Source of the DNA: Trichobilharzia szidati | Taxonomy: Eukaryota; Platyhelminthes; Trematoda; Strigeidida; Schistosomatidae | Length of the DNA: 64,000 nt | Direction of reading: 5' to 3' | Assembly: GCA_944472155.2 (NCBI GenBank) | Contig: OX235271.1 | Location: forward strand, 96,733,256 to 96,797,255 | Translations under genes and position numbers: made by a program | Notes under the pieces: generated by a model | Database searches by the model: none | What the model saw: only the letters and a program-made list of their open reading frames with translations | Told to the model about the DNA's origin: nothing | In this document: one piece after another, positions 11,224 through 22,092 of the stretch | Layout of the letters: the number at the start of each line of letters is the position of its first letter | Position numbering within the stretch: position 1 is the stretch's first letter

Positions 11224-11387
11224 TTAGAGACAGAAAGTGAAATGGTTGAATGTGTTGACAATTTCATTCATCCAAGTTGTCACGGTTCGAAAAAGCTCAG
11301 TGACTAAAGAACTAGAAATAGAATGACACTGAAATAGGTACATATCGGTATGACGAATGAAGACAGTAAAATTAGGATTTTCAGGAT
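11224..11387 (-). other. Candidate single host exon, PTB-like C-terminal part
   Basis: On minus, a clear acceptor (pyrimidine-rich CTTCCTGTTGTCTTCCAG) ends at 11388. It is followed by an open frame starting DPENPNFTVFIRHTD and continuing YLFQCHSISSSLVTELF, RTVTTWMNEIV, then a stop at about 11224. The pattern of a hydrophobic strand, a CH-type strand and a final amphipathic helix resembles the C-terminal part of a PTB/PID domain. This rests on pattern only; no neighbouring exon was found and no gene can be named. Confidence 0.22.
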
Positions 11388-11460
11388 CTGGAAGACAACA
11401 GGAAGTTAGCACACATCTGCCAGTATGAGCGATCTTATCAAAATCATCAAGAGTTTTCAA

Positions 11461-12689
11461 ATACTAATTCTTAACATCCCGAGGACATAGATCGAGTAAC
11501 CTGCAATTGATGATTTAACTCAGACCTGTGGTCAATGAATTCATGGACGAATGAGATATTTATATTTTGAACACTCCTAACCAATCTTTAACTCAATTCT
11601 ACTTCATTCAACCCTCGGTTTGTGAATTGCATTATAAACATGGTTACTTTCTTCAGGTGTTTTAATACCAGTATGAAGCATTCTAGTCTGTAGCAGAAAA
11701 ACGGATTGTTTGTTGGTTCGCTTCTGTGGAAATGTCCAAACATCCTATAAGACAGATAGCAGGGTTAGCTACATCCTAAAGCAATGGATTTCAAGTGATT
11801 ACGTCACCCACTGGGTAAATAAAGTGTTAATTTTTTAGTATTCTAGAAATGATGATCACCGTCAACAGAAATGAATAAAATCAACAACCTCATAAAAAGA
11901 TTCTGTTTGACTGAAACTTACTACTGGAAGCTCCCGTTTGCTAATTGTTTGTGAAATACAGTGTCCATGATGATATCTTTCACTGATGATACATATTCAG
12001 CTATCTAAATGTGACACAAGTAGTGCTTCCTTTATAAACTGTCCATTCGTGGTCATATGCCTTTAGCCTATGTGCATCAATTATGATCCCTTTCGGGAAT
12101 GGGTGAAACACATATGTACCGTACTGAACAATGAGATTTGGCTATCAGTTTCTATAGTTCAATGGGTTTAGTTTCTAAAGTCACACTGTTCGATAACTCA
12201 ACTCTAACACATCATTTGTATTAGCTTCAAAATACTACACCGTTTCTTCAATAGAATTTCATCATACTTTCAGCCAAGTTGTTCAGCGAATATAATACTG
12301 ACTAACCTATTTCATTTAGACAAATTTCAGGTTTTTGTTGTTGTTAAATTACCATCAGTTTTGTTTGAAGCTGGATTTAAGTGAATCATCCTAATAACTA
12401 ATCTTTTTTTAGCTATTCATTTCAAATAAGCAGTAAGTGAAAGCACTATTGTGTGATTTTAAAGTCGCCAGTTTTATTAGAGAATGTGGCTGTTGAGTTG
12501 GTTTAGTTGTCCTAAGTGTTTACAGATAAAACAAGAGTGTTGTTATTCGTATAACGGTGAATACTCCTAGAAAACCGCTCAATATATAAGGCCACAATCG
12601 GACTGAATAAACGTTTCCCTTGCTTATTTTCACAGTCAAAACAACAGCGACCTCTACTTGTGTAAGGTTATCAGAACTATAATAATTGG
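11461..12689. other. No feature recognised
   Basis: AT-rich sequence with no long frame, tRNA-like box or transposon motif that I can recognise. Confidence 0.35.
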
Positions 12690-12840
12690 TTTCGTCCTAG
12701 CTCTTTGGGACTCTTCATCAGTACGCAACCACCGCCAGGGTGAGAACCTAGGACCTTCTGGTTAAAAGACGAGACCAATAAGCCACTTGGAGCCAATCCA
12801 TTGGTCGATGAATTTCAACTTCTGTCAATTCATGCGGAGA
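12690..12840 (-). repeat. Hammerhead SINE family A, partial
   Basis: On minus: tRNA-like head remnant near 12780-12800, B-box remnant, CTGATGA (12715-12721 region), stem II GTCCCAAAGAGCTAGGAC, then GAAAC. The core is intact, but the stem I/III tail is missing to the left of 12690, so the motif is cut. Confidence 0.75.
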
Positions 12841-13349
12841 TTTTATGCGGGTGGGGACATAAAATTGAAGTAGCCTGATTTGTGAAAAGTCACCCTACAA
12901 ACGAAGAAGAGGGTAGACTTAGTTGGGAAAGAATTAAACTGAACAGAGGAAATGATATGGAAAATGATCACAGTTTCAGGAGAAGGAATATACCCAAGGC
13001 ATTCGGATCAAGTATAAGTCCTACTACTATACTTAGATATTTTAAAATCTAATTCTATATTCAGTAACTTTCTTATTACGTGCATTGTCATTATTTCTCA
13101 GTGGAGTATAACTGATACTTATCCAAGGGATTATTGCAAAGTATTTCACTGCAAAAGCTAAAATATTTTGTCACTGTCTTTGTAGGATATTCGGACAAAC
13201 TTCGTAAATATTAGGGAGAACGGAACATTTTACTACCACATAATAATATGGTTGCTCTGTTTACAAATTCTCTGTATATTGTTTGAACTGACAGTGGAGT
13301 TAATATTGTCGATGAATGGTGAGCAGGGAATATTCCTTCCAACTGAGTT
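12841..13349. other. No feature recognised
   Basis: AT-rich, no assigned elements. Confidence 0.3.
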
Positions 13350-13690
13350 TCCCTTACATATTTTTCAAATGTTGGTTTGTAGGGATTGATTACAGAGTGA
13401 AGTCACCTGAGGTTCTAGTTGGAATTCATGACCACCAGAGTCCATTAAGTTGGATGTGAGGACAAATACTAGCCGATGACATTGAATAGCACTCACACCA
13501 CATGTCACATATTGGCAGAAGTAAGAATTATTGGGCCACGGGATTCCATCGCAGTGGGTCAATGGTCAGCGATCCTGCCTTGTAATCTAAAGATCCCGAA
13601 TTCGATCCATAATGAGGAGTTTCAAACAAGAACAAAACAGCTGTCCAGTACTCCTTGGTTCTTAATGGTTCTCTCACATATATAAGTGGT
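13350..13690 (+). repeat. Hammerhead SINE family A, decayed, plus strand
   Basis: The leading segment (13360-13530), tRNA-like head (GGTCAGCGATCCTGCCTTGTAA), B box (AATTCGATCC) and the tail CAGCTGTCCAGTACTCC are present. The CTGATGA part is reduced to ATGAGGAG and GTCCC to TTTCAAA, so the ribozyme is lost. Confidence 0.65.
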
Positions 13691-14034
13691 TAGTGATAAC
13701 AAAACTAAGCAGTAAATCTTAAGCAAGGGGTGCCTTTTATTGACTGAAGTTATAAGCAACGGGTGTTAGAAATCAATCAACAGGTCTTTCAAATCGACCT
13801 AGATTTCGTGCTTTATAATAAGACATTTCAAAAGACCCAGTAAAATTCAGGCTATCATTAAAGTTCAGAATTACACCATTCATTACAGTTACTGAACTAC
13901 TTAAATCATCATTTGTGATCAAGCTGGTTACATACCGTGAATTTGAAGCTCAACTAAAACAGCATCTTTTAACTGGAGACACCTTAGATTTTCCCTAATG
14001 AATCAGTTTAATAAATCCGTCAGTCTCGTCGCCA

Positions 14035-14212
14035 GTCATATATATGGTACAGGTTCGGTTCCCAGTCGACGCATTCCTAAACCACACCTAGTTTACTAGA
14101 CAGTAGTAAGCCCAGAAAACCAAGGAGTTGGATGTGAGACTGGCCAAGCCCCATAAAAAAACGATGCTGAAAGTTTCAAACACTGGGGTTCTGTGTTCCA
14201 CTAGGAACACAA
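14035..14212 (+). repeat. tRNA-derived SINE family C, 5'-truncated
   Basis: Begins at the B box (GGTTCGGTTCCCAGTCGACGC), followed by the family body and the LINE-like end TGTTCCACTAGGAACACAA. The A box is missing. Confidence 0.65.
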
Positions 14213-14754
14213 TGAATGGAAAGAATATTCCAGCTAAGCTGGTATACTGGATATCTTGAAGCTTTCATTGATCTCGACTTCATGTTTCATATCAACCAGA
14301 CTTTTAGCGATTGCGCTTGCAGACACTTCCTCACTTTTTATATGAAGATGTTTAGGGATATGCTTAGATATGCCCTGGGCACAGTAATCGGGTGTTTCTT
14401 GCTTATTTCTGCGCTTTTTGTTGCATCAAAACATTTTTGATTGTCATCTTATATATATAATTGTTTGTTTACGTAATAATTTTACTTTTAATTACCATTT
14501 CTCCTTACTCCTCTCGAACTTTCAATCACATATAAACTCTAGTTATTCAGTTAAGAAGTTTCCTTTATTTATAACTTTTGTGCCGCTGTCACTCTAAGGA
14601 TTATTAAACGCCCTTTGAGATGAATTAAATTTATCAACTATGTTATGTATTCACATTCGTAATGACTTTTGTCATTTTTAGGCTGTTAACAGCTGAATAA
14701 AAGTCATGAAGTTAAAAATAACTTTTTTTATCTTGCAAATACATTCACTTTTTT

Positions 14755-15045
14755 CAAGTATTGTTTTGTAAGGATTTTGTTTGATTGGATGGAGGATTTC
14801 ATAATGAGCTGACATCAGTTAGAGAACCATTGGAAAACTTGAGAGTGCAGGACGGCCAGCCGCTTCGTCCCAGCTTCTGACTTTTCAGGAGTACGCACCC
14901 GCCGAAATGCGTTCGAACCCAGGACCTCCTGGTTACAAGACCAACGAGCTCATAGACCATTAAGCCACTGGGACCCGATCCAATGGTCAGTTCATGAATT
15001 GTAACTTCTGCCAATTCATGAAATAGTGCGACCACTTCGCAATGT
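14755..15045 (-). repeat. Hammerhead SINE family A
   Basis: Minus strand: pre-head segment at 14975-15045, tRNA-like head with A box and GGTTCGAAC-type B box, a decayed core (CTGaaaA, GTCagAAGCTGGGAC, GAAg) and the tail to about 14757. It abuts the PLE chimera that starts at 15046. Confidence 0.8.
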
Positions 15046-16120
15046 CTTCTCTTTTTTGACGTGGTTGTGTTCTCTGAGCTACATAGTTGATTTGCGAAGC
15101 TTTCATCGCCCTACTAGGTGACATCTTCAGCGCATACTTCAATTTGAAGTATTCAAATTGAAGTGACAGAAAGTTTCACTTCCTCGACATTGCCATGGAA
15201 CGCCTAGAAGACGGTAGTCTTCGAAAGTCAATTTATGGAAAGCCTACATGGAAAAGACAATACTTACATTTTAATAGCTTTTGTCCAAATAGCTTTAAAC
15301 GTGGTCTAGTCAAGACTCTGTACTATAGAGCGAGAAGAATATGCGGTGGTGATCAACAGAATGCTGAGTACATCACTAGCCATAGCCTATCCTGCAGCTA
15401 AGCTCGTTCCCGTCTATCGAACAACTTGCTCTTTGGTGCAATCAAAAGTTGAAAGAAATTTCCTTCTTATGCTAAGTCCAACTGTATATACAAATTTACA
15501 TATATTTACGGGAGCAGTTACATTGGAGGAACAGAAAGAAGGGCATACCTTAGATTTTCTGAACACCTGTCAAAAAGCCTATGTCTAAAGGTAACAAATA
15601 CTTTGAACAGTACCATCGCTAGGCATCTCCTTGACATGGGTCATTGGTCATGAGGTGGATGTCACAAGATCGTTCAAAATTATCAATAGGCAAAGGAGTT
15701 CAATTCTCCTTAAGTTTACCGAAGCAATCTCCATCAAGCGCCTGAAATCCCATTTATGCTTTCAGAAAGAAGCGGTTATCAGTCTTCCTTTGCCCTGGTA
15801 ACTGGTTGTTTTCATTCTCTCTTTCACCTGATTACGTAGTACCGAAAGTTTCCATCGTGTATGCTCATTATTGTTTGGGATAAAGCGTTTATTATTATTA
15901 TGAATAGTATTGTATGCATATATTGATTGATTGATTGATTATTGTCTAAAAATCAACCCTTTGTGCAAGTATGTTAAACTTGTTTCTGTAGATATTCTTA
16001 ATAATATCTTTGGTCTGTAGGCAGCTGATGAGAAGCCAACGAAATAAACAATGATGGTGCCATTTTATTCTGTGCAAACTGTTTTTCTTGCTTTATTCAA
16101 ATTCATTAAGGGGAATAGAT
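15046..16120 (+). mobile_element. Penelope-like element (family 2), rearranged copy
   Basis: An inverted terminal piece at 15046-15150 carries a minus-strand hammerhead-like core (CTGAAGATG, stem, GGGCGATGAAAGC). It leads straight into the RT-distal frame MERLEDGSLRKSIYGKPTWK (15195 on), then, after an internal deletion and frameshift, RRLSTSLAIAYPAAK-like sequence and a GIY-YIG piece. The 3' part (about 15930-16115) matches the right inverted repeat of the copy at 40189-41706 and has a CTGATGA...CGAAA core near 16025. It is not functional. Confidence 0.8.
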
Positions 16121-16857
16121 GTATGAAATTTACTTTTTAATCTTCACTATCAGATATGAGCGTTTCAGGGAGGCTATATGAATTGAAATTGTATATTTAT
16201 GTTACGAAAACATAATATTGATGTGTAATAAATTATTATTATCATTATTATTATTATTACTAATTATCAGGTAATTATTGTATCGACTAATTCTAATTTG
16301 AACCAACAGTATGCATCAATTTAATACTGAGATTACGTATACTTATTTGATTTACGTGTAAACTTTACCGATAATATGAAACACACGGAGAGAGAAAGAA
16401 AGAATTAATTATTCACATTGAAATTTATTGTAACTTTGACATTAATTAATAATTTAATTTATTTTAAAAAATTTCTCTTATTTATATATATTATTGTATA
16501 CATTTCAAAATCAGTATTGTGATAGATTGTCTTGAGAAAAAGAAAGCGTATCCGAAGAAATAGTCTCATGGAACTATAAAAAATTACAACATAACTTAAG
16601 TAAATCTGTAATTAAAATCACCTGCCTTGCTCTGCGATGAATTTACTGCAGGGTTTTAATGATTGGTACAGCCAACCAAATCGGTTGTCAGGATGGTCAG
16701 TCACTGAATTTTGATAGACTAGTTACATTATTTAACATTGTGGATAACGAAACACTAACACAGCGTTTCACTGTAGGATTTCACACAAAAAATAAGCCGT
16801 TCAAGTTATCACATTACAAAACAACACACAAAGATAGAGAAATAGAAGGAATTCAGA
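16121..16857. other. AT-rich stretch with (ATT) repeats, no gene
   Basis: A short ATT-type microsatellite lies at 16232-16260. The plus frame 16659-16871 has no recognisable family. Confidence 0.3.
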
Positions 16858-16872
16858 AGAACTTTAATTAAT

Positions 16873-17719
16873 AGAGAAGATTTGTAGCTCAGGTGGATGA
16901 TTTGCAATTAAAAGTATTCTCTGAGCTGGTTGGTTTAGTCGCGAAGCTTTCGTCGTCCTTCCGGACAACATCTTCAGCGCCATATTTAGCACAGAGTGAA
17001 ATGATTTAAATTTCTTCATGCGTGATGTAATTGCGTCTCCCGGTTACTATCTTCACATATGTATTGACCACTTTCTATTGACTAGGATTTTAAACTTTTT
17101 ATTTATATTTATATCTAACGGTTTCAGTATAAATATAGCACACAAACCAGTAAAATCGCCTAATTCGATATTATGCAAACCAAAAGATCCAACAGAAAAA
17201 GGGGATAAAATTAATACCATCTACAAAATAAATTGTATGAACTGTAACAAGCATTACATCGGCCAAAGTGGGCGTCCCCTGCGAATCAGAATCCAAGAAC
17301 ATAAATCAGCCGTAAAAAGACATGATATGTATTCGTTAGTATCAATGCATGCAGACAACTATGGTCATCAGTTTGATTGGGATCACGTCAAAATCTCAAA
17401 CAGAGGAAACACGAAAAGTGCCAGAGAATTCCTAGAAGCCTGATACTCAAGCGAACCAGCGATTAACAAACACGTTAATATAGATGAAATATACCAATTA
17501 ATAGAAAGTAAATCAGGTGACCAAAAAGTTTAAAATCCTAGTCAATAGAAAGTGGTCAATACATATGTGAAGATAGTAACCGGGAGACGCAATTACATCA
17601 CGCATGAAGAAATTTAAATCATTTCACTCTGTGCTAAATATGGCGCTGAAGATGTTGTCCGGAAGGACGACGAAAGCTTCGCGACTAAACCAACCAGCTC
17701 AGAGAACACTTTTAATTGC
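16873..17719 (+). mobile_element. Short Penelope-like element (family 1) with ~195-bp inverted repeats
   Basis: Nearly perfect inverted repeats (16902-17096 and 17528-17720) enclose a GIY-YIG frame. The 15-bp direct repeat AGAACTTTAATTAAT occurs at 16858-16872 and 17720-17734. A stretch of 29 unique bases lies between the left direct repeat and the left arm. The right arm holds a hammerhead-like core at 17645-17690: CTGAAGATG, stem TTGTCC-GGAA-GGACGA, CGAAAGC. The left arm carries the same on minus. Confidence 0.9.
17018..17530 (+). pseudogene. GIY-YIG endonuclease fragment of Penelope-like element
   Basis: Reads INCMNCNKHYIGQSGRPLRI with the GIY-YIG core, then EHKSAVKRHDMYSLVSMHAD, and ends in a family-specific tail (NKHVNIDEIYQLIESK). 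One stop falls at 17441 (W to stop within FLEAxYSSEP). The sequence is close to the better copy at 46741-47069. The upstream RT is absent. Confidence 0.8.
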
Positions 17720-17734
17720 AGAACTTTAATTAAT

Positions 17735-18224
17735 TGAAGTGTATGGCAGAAATGATAGTTGAATGCAGAATAATGAGGATTTACTGGAGCTGAGAGATTA
17801 CATACAAATAAATGCATTTGCATCCGTGAGAACGACTTCAAAACAGATCACAATCAGCCTCCAATTATTGGTTCTTAGCGTCTCGAGGACCTGAACCAGG
17901 CAATCTACAGTGGCTCATATTTAACAGTCAAACACGTCATGCACTGATGGCATGTTTTGATGTGACAACGCAAAACCAGATTTTCATAAACCACATTCTG
18001 TAAAAAATTGTTACTATGAACTGATGATGAATTTCAAAATTCTCTCCAATAGTTGACTGTTTACTAAACAAGTAATTTTAAATGATATATTATATCATCA
18101 TCTTTACGCTCACTATCTACAAGGTTACTTATCGCATTCCTAATAATCTTAATTTTGCTTTACGAGTTCGTCTTCTGCAAACAGCTGAATCCATAGGAAT
18201 CCTCATAAAGAAGCCAAACCTGTG
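17735..18224. other. No feature recognised
   Basis: AT-rich, no assigned elements. Confidence 0.3.
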
Positions 18225-18390
18225 TTCAGGTATTGGTTTGTAGGGATTTGACTGATTGGTTACAGGATTTCATTATGAGCTAACGTTGGTTAGAGAACCA
18301 CTGAAAAACTTGGGAGGACTGAACAGCTGTTTCGTCCTAGTTTGGGACTCTTCACCAGCTCGCATTGTAACCAGAAGTTCGTGTGTGTAC
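18225..18390 (-). repeat. Hammerhead SINE family A, 3' part
   Basis: Minus strand holds CTGgTGA, stem II GTCCCAAACTAGGAC, GAAACAGCTGT and the tail through ATGAAATCCTG...CAATCA...AATCCCTACAAACCAAT. The tRNA-like head is cut off at about 18385. Confidence 0.75.
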
Positions 18391-18839
18391 AGCCACTTCC
18401 CTTACCTTGGTCATCGTTACATGAGTGTATAAAGCAGGCTACTTCTCCCCTGAACCTTTAAAAATTATAACTGTCCAAATTATTTTATTACTTTTCTAAC
18501 TACTTCATCTTTAATTACATGTTATCATTGTTGTATTCATTTCTACCCTTTAATTGTTTGAATTATCTATCTTGGTTATTATCAAACCCCATGACATGCT
18601 GATATTGATTAATTATTACTAACAAACATTTCTCCATTTAATTTGTAAGTTGGTGTATTTTGTAATATATATATTAGAGTAGAGCCAGAGATGAGGACCT
18701 AATTGAAAAGTAAATATTTCTTCGCTCAATGCTGTTATCTTGAAACCATCGAATGTTTAGCAATGGGGTCAGGGACACGTACTTTTATGTATTTAAGCAT
18801 AGTTAGTTGAATGTACCTGCACCTGAAAAAGAACGAAAT

Positions 18840-18930
18840 CGTCCACTGACCTGTAGACAGTTCACCTGGTTGACTAGTCTTGCGTGGGACGAAACGCACC
18901 TCCTGCATTTCACTGCAAGCCCCTACAACG
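18840..18930 (+). ncRNA. Hammerhead-like motif, degenerate
   Basis: The plus strand reads TTGACTA, GTCTTGCGTGGGAC, GAAACGCACCTCCTGCATTTC. The right half (GGGACGAAACGCAC.TCCTG) fits the hammerhead consensus GAC-GAAA-stem III-TC. The left half deviates at two core bases from CTGATGA. It is probably part of a further SINE family; the borders are unknown. Confidence 0.4.
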
Positions 18931-19586
18931 TAAACAATAAACTGAAATTTAAGACAACATTGAGCCACCCGAATAAAAGGTCAGTACAGCAGTGATTTTT
19001 TTCTAAAAAGAAATGAAATTAGTTATCGATATTCTTCTCTCAGAAACTTATAAGTACTTGTTTTAATGGTCTTTGTTAAATGTATAATAATGTGTCATGC
19101 ATACACATGTAGGTATATCCTGCATTACAGAGTTTGGGATAGAATCTCATCTTAGTTTGTATGTAATCACATGACCAGGAAACATAAAATGTTCTGTAGC
19201 TTTGTCTATTTGTGACACCCCCCATTGCAAAGGTAGATTAAAATTAACCGAATAGGCTAGAATAATAATTTACTCAATAGTAATAACGATAATAATAATA
19301 ATATAAATGATAATTCATTCATGTTCGGTTCATAAGATAATGAGAAATTCAATACTTGCAATACGAAATTGATTAAACACGTGCCAGTCTGCTGTTTCAA
19401 TTCTCAAGCACTGACTATTGATCGCATCTTCGGCTGATATAAGGTCATACTTAAGTTCTGGTTCAGATTATTGAAAATACAAGAATTAGAAATCAATATC
19501 CCAGTTGATTCGAATTGATTTTAATCAATAAATGAACTGTATAAGAAGTGCAAATGTATCCTATATCAGTGTGACCTGGTCAATAA
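18931..19586. other. No gene; AT-rich
   Basis: AATAATAATAATA runs near 19277-19300; nothing coding is recognised. Confidence 0.3.
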
Positions 19587-19595
19587 AAACTATGT

Positions 19596-20146
19596 TCAGG
19601 TGTTGGTTTGCCGTGATTTGATTGGTTACAGGATTTCATCATTAGCTGACATCGGTTAGAGAAGCATTGGAAAACCAGGGAGCGCTAGACGGCCATCTTC
19701 TTCGTCCTAGTCTGAGACTCTTCACCAGCATGCATCCACCAAAAGGAGTTCGAACCCAGGACCTTCCGGTTACAAGGACAACGAGCTCGTAGACCATTCA
19801 GCCACTGGCACCTGATTCACTAGTCAGACCATGAATTGTAACTTCTGTCAATTCACGGTGCAGTGAGACCACTAGCTATTGTCTTCACACGTAACCTGTT
19901 TACCTCACTGGTCATGACTTCTCACTAGAATCCAGACAAATACCTACCTATATGGGGTCAGTTGGAATTGATGGGCCATTGGAACGGGGCCCTGTAGCTT
20001 AATGGCCTGCGAGCTCGCCTTGTAACTGGAAGGCCTTGAGTTTGAACCCCCAACGGAGTGGGTGCGTACTGATGAGGAGTCCCAAACTCGGATGAAATAG
20101 CTACCCAGTATTCCCAGGTTTTCCAGTGGTTTCTTAACCAAAAAAG
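19596..20146. repeat. Head-to-head inverted pair of hammerhead SINE family A
   Basis: A minus-strand copy (19596-about 19950) is followed by a plus-strand copy (about 19955-20146). Each has a tRNA-like head and a GTTCGAAC or GTTTGAACC B box. The plus copy's core reads CTGATGA, GTCCCAAACTCGGAT, GAAA. The direct repeat AAACTATGT lies at 19587-19595 and 20147-20155, so the pair is bounded as one unit. The arms are more diverged than in the pair at 4969-5337. Confidence 0.8.
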
Positions 20147-20155
20147 AAACTATGT

Positions 20156-21134
20156 GCTGTCAACTTACAAATTTAGTGCAGAATATAATATTTACTGATG
20201 CATAAATGCATTAGATTAATGAACCATGTTCATACTGATATAGACCAATAAAATTTCAACATCTGTTTGTGTAAACAAAGTATAAAACATATTGTCTTTA
20301 ATCGATTTATTCGCCAAATATTTTAAATTAGTATCATTAAAACTTAGACTATAGTGTTCAAAGTTCAGGAGTACAGACTTTAGTTTCATTATTGTATGTA
20401 TAAGTGGCTTTGTTCAAAGTTTGTAGATAAACCATGCCAACAGACAGTAGACCTACGTCCACGATTTCTTGTCAACTGATCATTTTTTTATTAAAACCTA
20501 ACATTGAGTAATAAAATTACAACCAATATAAGTGCATTATGATTAAACGTAACACAAAATAAGTTAAAATGAAAACAGCATGATATTACTGTTTGAATGA
20601 TAAGATTAGCCTTCGAAACAATAATTAATGTAACCTTATCTATTAGGCTAACTATTAAGGACAATTATTAAGAAATTTGAGGACAATGAAAATCTGAAGT
20701 TTTTGATAACAGCCTATATGTACTCATGGAAAATTCAGATAATCTATCTTTAATTGTATCTACTGAAAAATGTAGTACACTAAACATTATTTCTCAAATG
20801 TTTGCAAGGATTGAAAGCGACTACTATGCCAGGTTTTTCTTACAGAATATAAGGACAACTATTTTGTGAATGAACACGCGTAGTTATTCCAAATTATCAT
20901 TTCTCCTTCACCAGTGTGCTTAAAACCTATGCTATAGAAAAACCTCCATTAATATATTGCATATAATTTTTTCTTATTTTATTTGTTTAAATCCATTAAA
21001 ATATGATTTTTAACAATATGATTTAATCTGGCGAATATTTAAAACATTCACAACCTGCCTATTCGCAAGTTTCTACTAATTATGTAAAAAAGCATTATCC
21101 TCGATGGCACCTAATCCCAATACATGAGATGACC
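20156..21134. other. AT-rich stretch, no gene
   Basis: No long frames or motifs. Confidence 0.3.
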
Positions 21135-22092
21135 GGGCAACTCTAAAGAATAGCAGCCCAAAGGGAAACTACCTAGCGAACGTACAAATGACCTTGAGCA
21201 ACCAATAAGGTGACTCTGTTTTATCCAAACGTACTTATGGGTGCTGTACACCTTTTCCGTTGCTAATTCGCTCCAGATCTTGTTTTGATTACTGTTTGGA
21301 GAACAGATTGATAGGAAGGTCGAAAAATTGCCAATGTGGAGGTGTCATTCATATGCATAGGTACAATAGGTGCATCAATGGGTTTGTTTGTTGGTGAAAT
21401 GAGTGCCTAACCAGAAAATCAGTTCGAGAACGTATGTCGTTCGTTTTTAATTTACAGATTCCTTAGGTACTTTTGATAAAAAGAAAATATAATCGAGGGT
21501 GGTTGAGTGCGAACCAGCAATAGGTATTGGGGATATATGACACCAGCCTCCAGAAAGGATATATTGAGACGATCCCCAATCGCAGTGCAGGTGTATTATT
21601 GCCTATTATCCAGCGCTTAGTGCTGCCTGGGACGACTATTCATACAGATGAATGGAATAGTTACAGTCAGTTATGGAGTGTTGGCTATATTCATCGAGTG
21701 GTCAACTATACAAATGGTTTTCTCAATCCTTTTGATGAAACTCACACTAATTCCACCGAAAGTTTCTGGAGTTACCTGAAAAACGTATCAGATCTGTGAA
21801 TGGATCAAGAAATGCAAAGATATACAGTTATCTCGATTAGTTTATCTACAGGACTTGGTTCAACTTGAGTATCAAGACTCCTATGAGAAATTGGGAGGCT
21901 TTTTGCAACATATACGAGAACGTTGTCCTTTGTAACAATTTTTTAACATTGCATTACTTTTATATGAACAATTTTTTACAATTATGTGCCGTTTATTTTG
22001 AGCCTTCTGATTGGTTGAAGTTGTCCTTGTGAAGGTCATTTGTCCGTTCGCTAGGTAGTTTCGGTTTGGACTGCTATTCTTTAGAGTTGCCC
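21135..22092 (+). mobile_element. Merlin-type DNA transposon, copy 1
   Basis: Terminal inverted repeats start GGGCAACTCTAAAGAATAG at 21135 and end with the complement at 22092, about 60-75 bp long. They enclose a transposase remnant. The length (958 bp) equals that of copy 2 at 42277-43232. No target duplication is visible (left flank GATGACCG, right flank CTCAGTTG), so one flank may have been rearranged. Confidence 0.88.
21470..21870 (+). pseudogene. Merlin / IS1595-type (ISXO2-like) transposase, broken
   Basis: The frame reads KYNRGW, then a TAG at 21521, then VLGIYDTSLQKGY, RSAGVLLPIIQRLVLPGTT, HTDEWNSYSQLW and ETHTNSTESFWSYLK. These fit the DDE transposase of the IS1595/Merlin group: D in HTDEW and E in TESFW are the second and third catalytic residues. 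A frameshift follows at about 21790, after which RSVNGSRN and the Y-L-D-x-F-x-Y-R-T-W region continue in another frame. The first catalytic Asp upstream could not be placed. It is dead. Confidence 0.85.
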
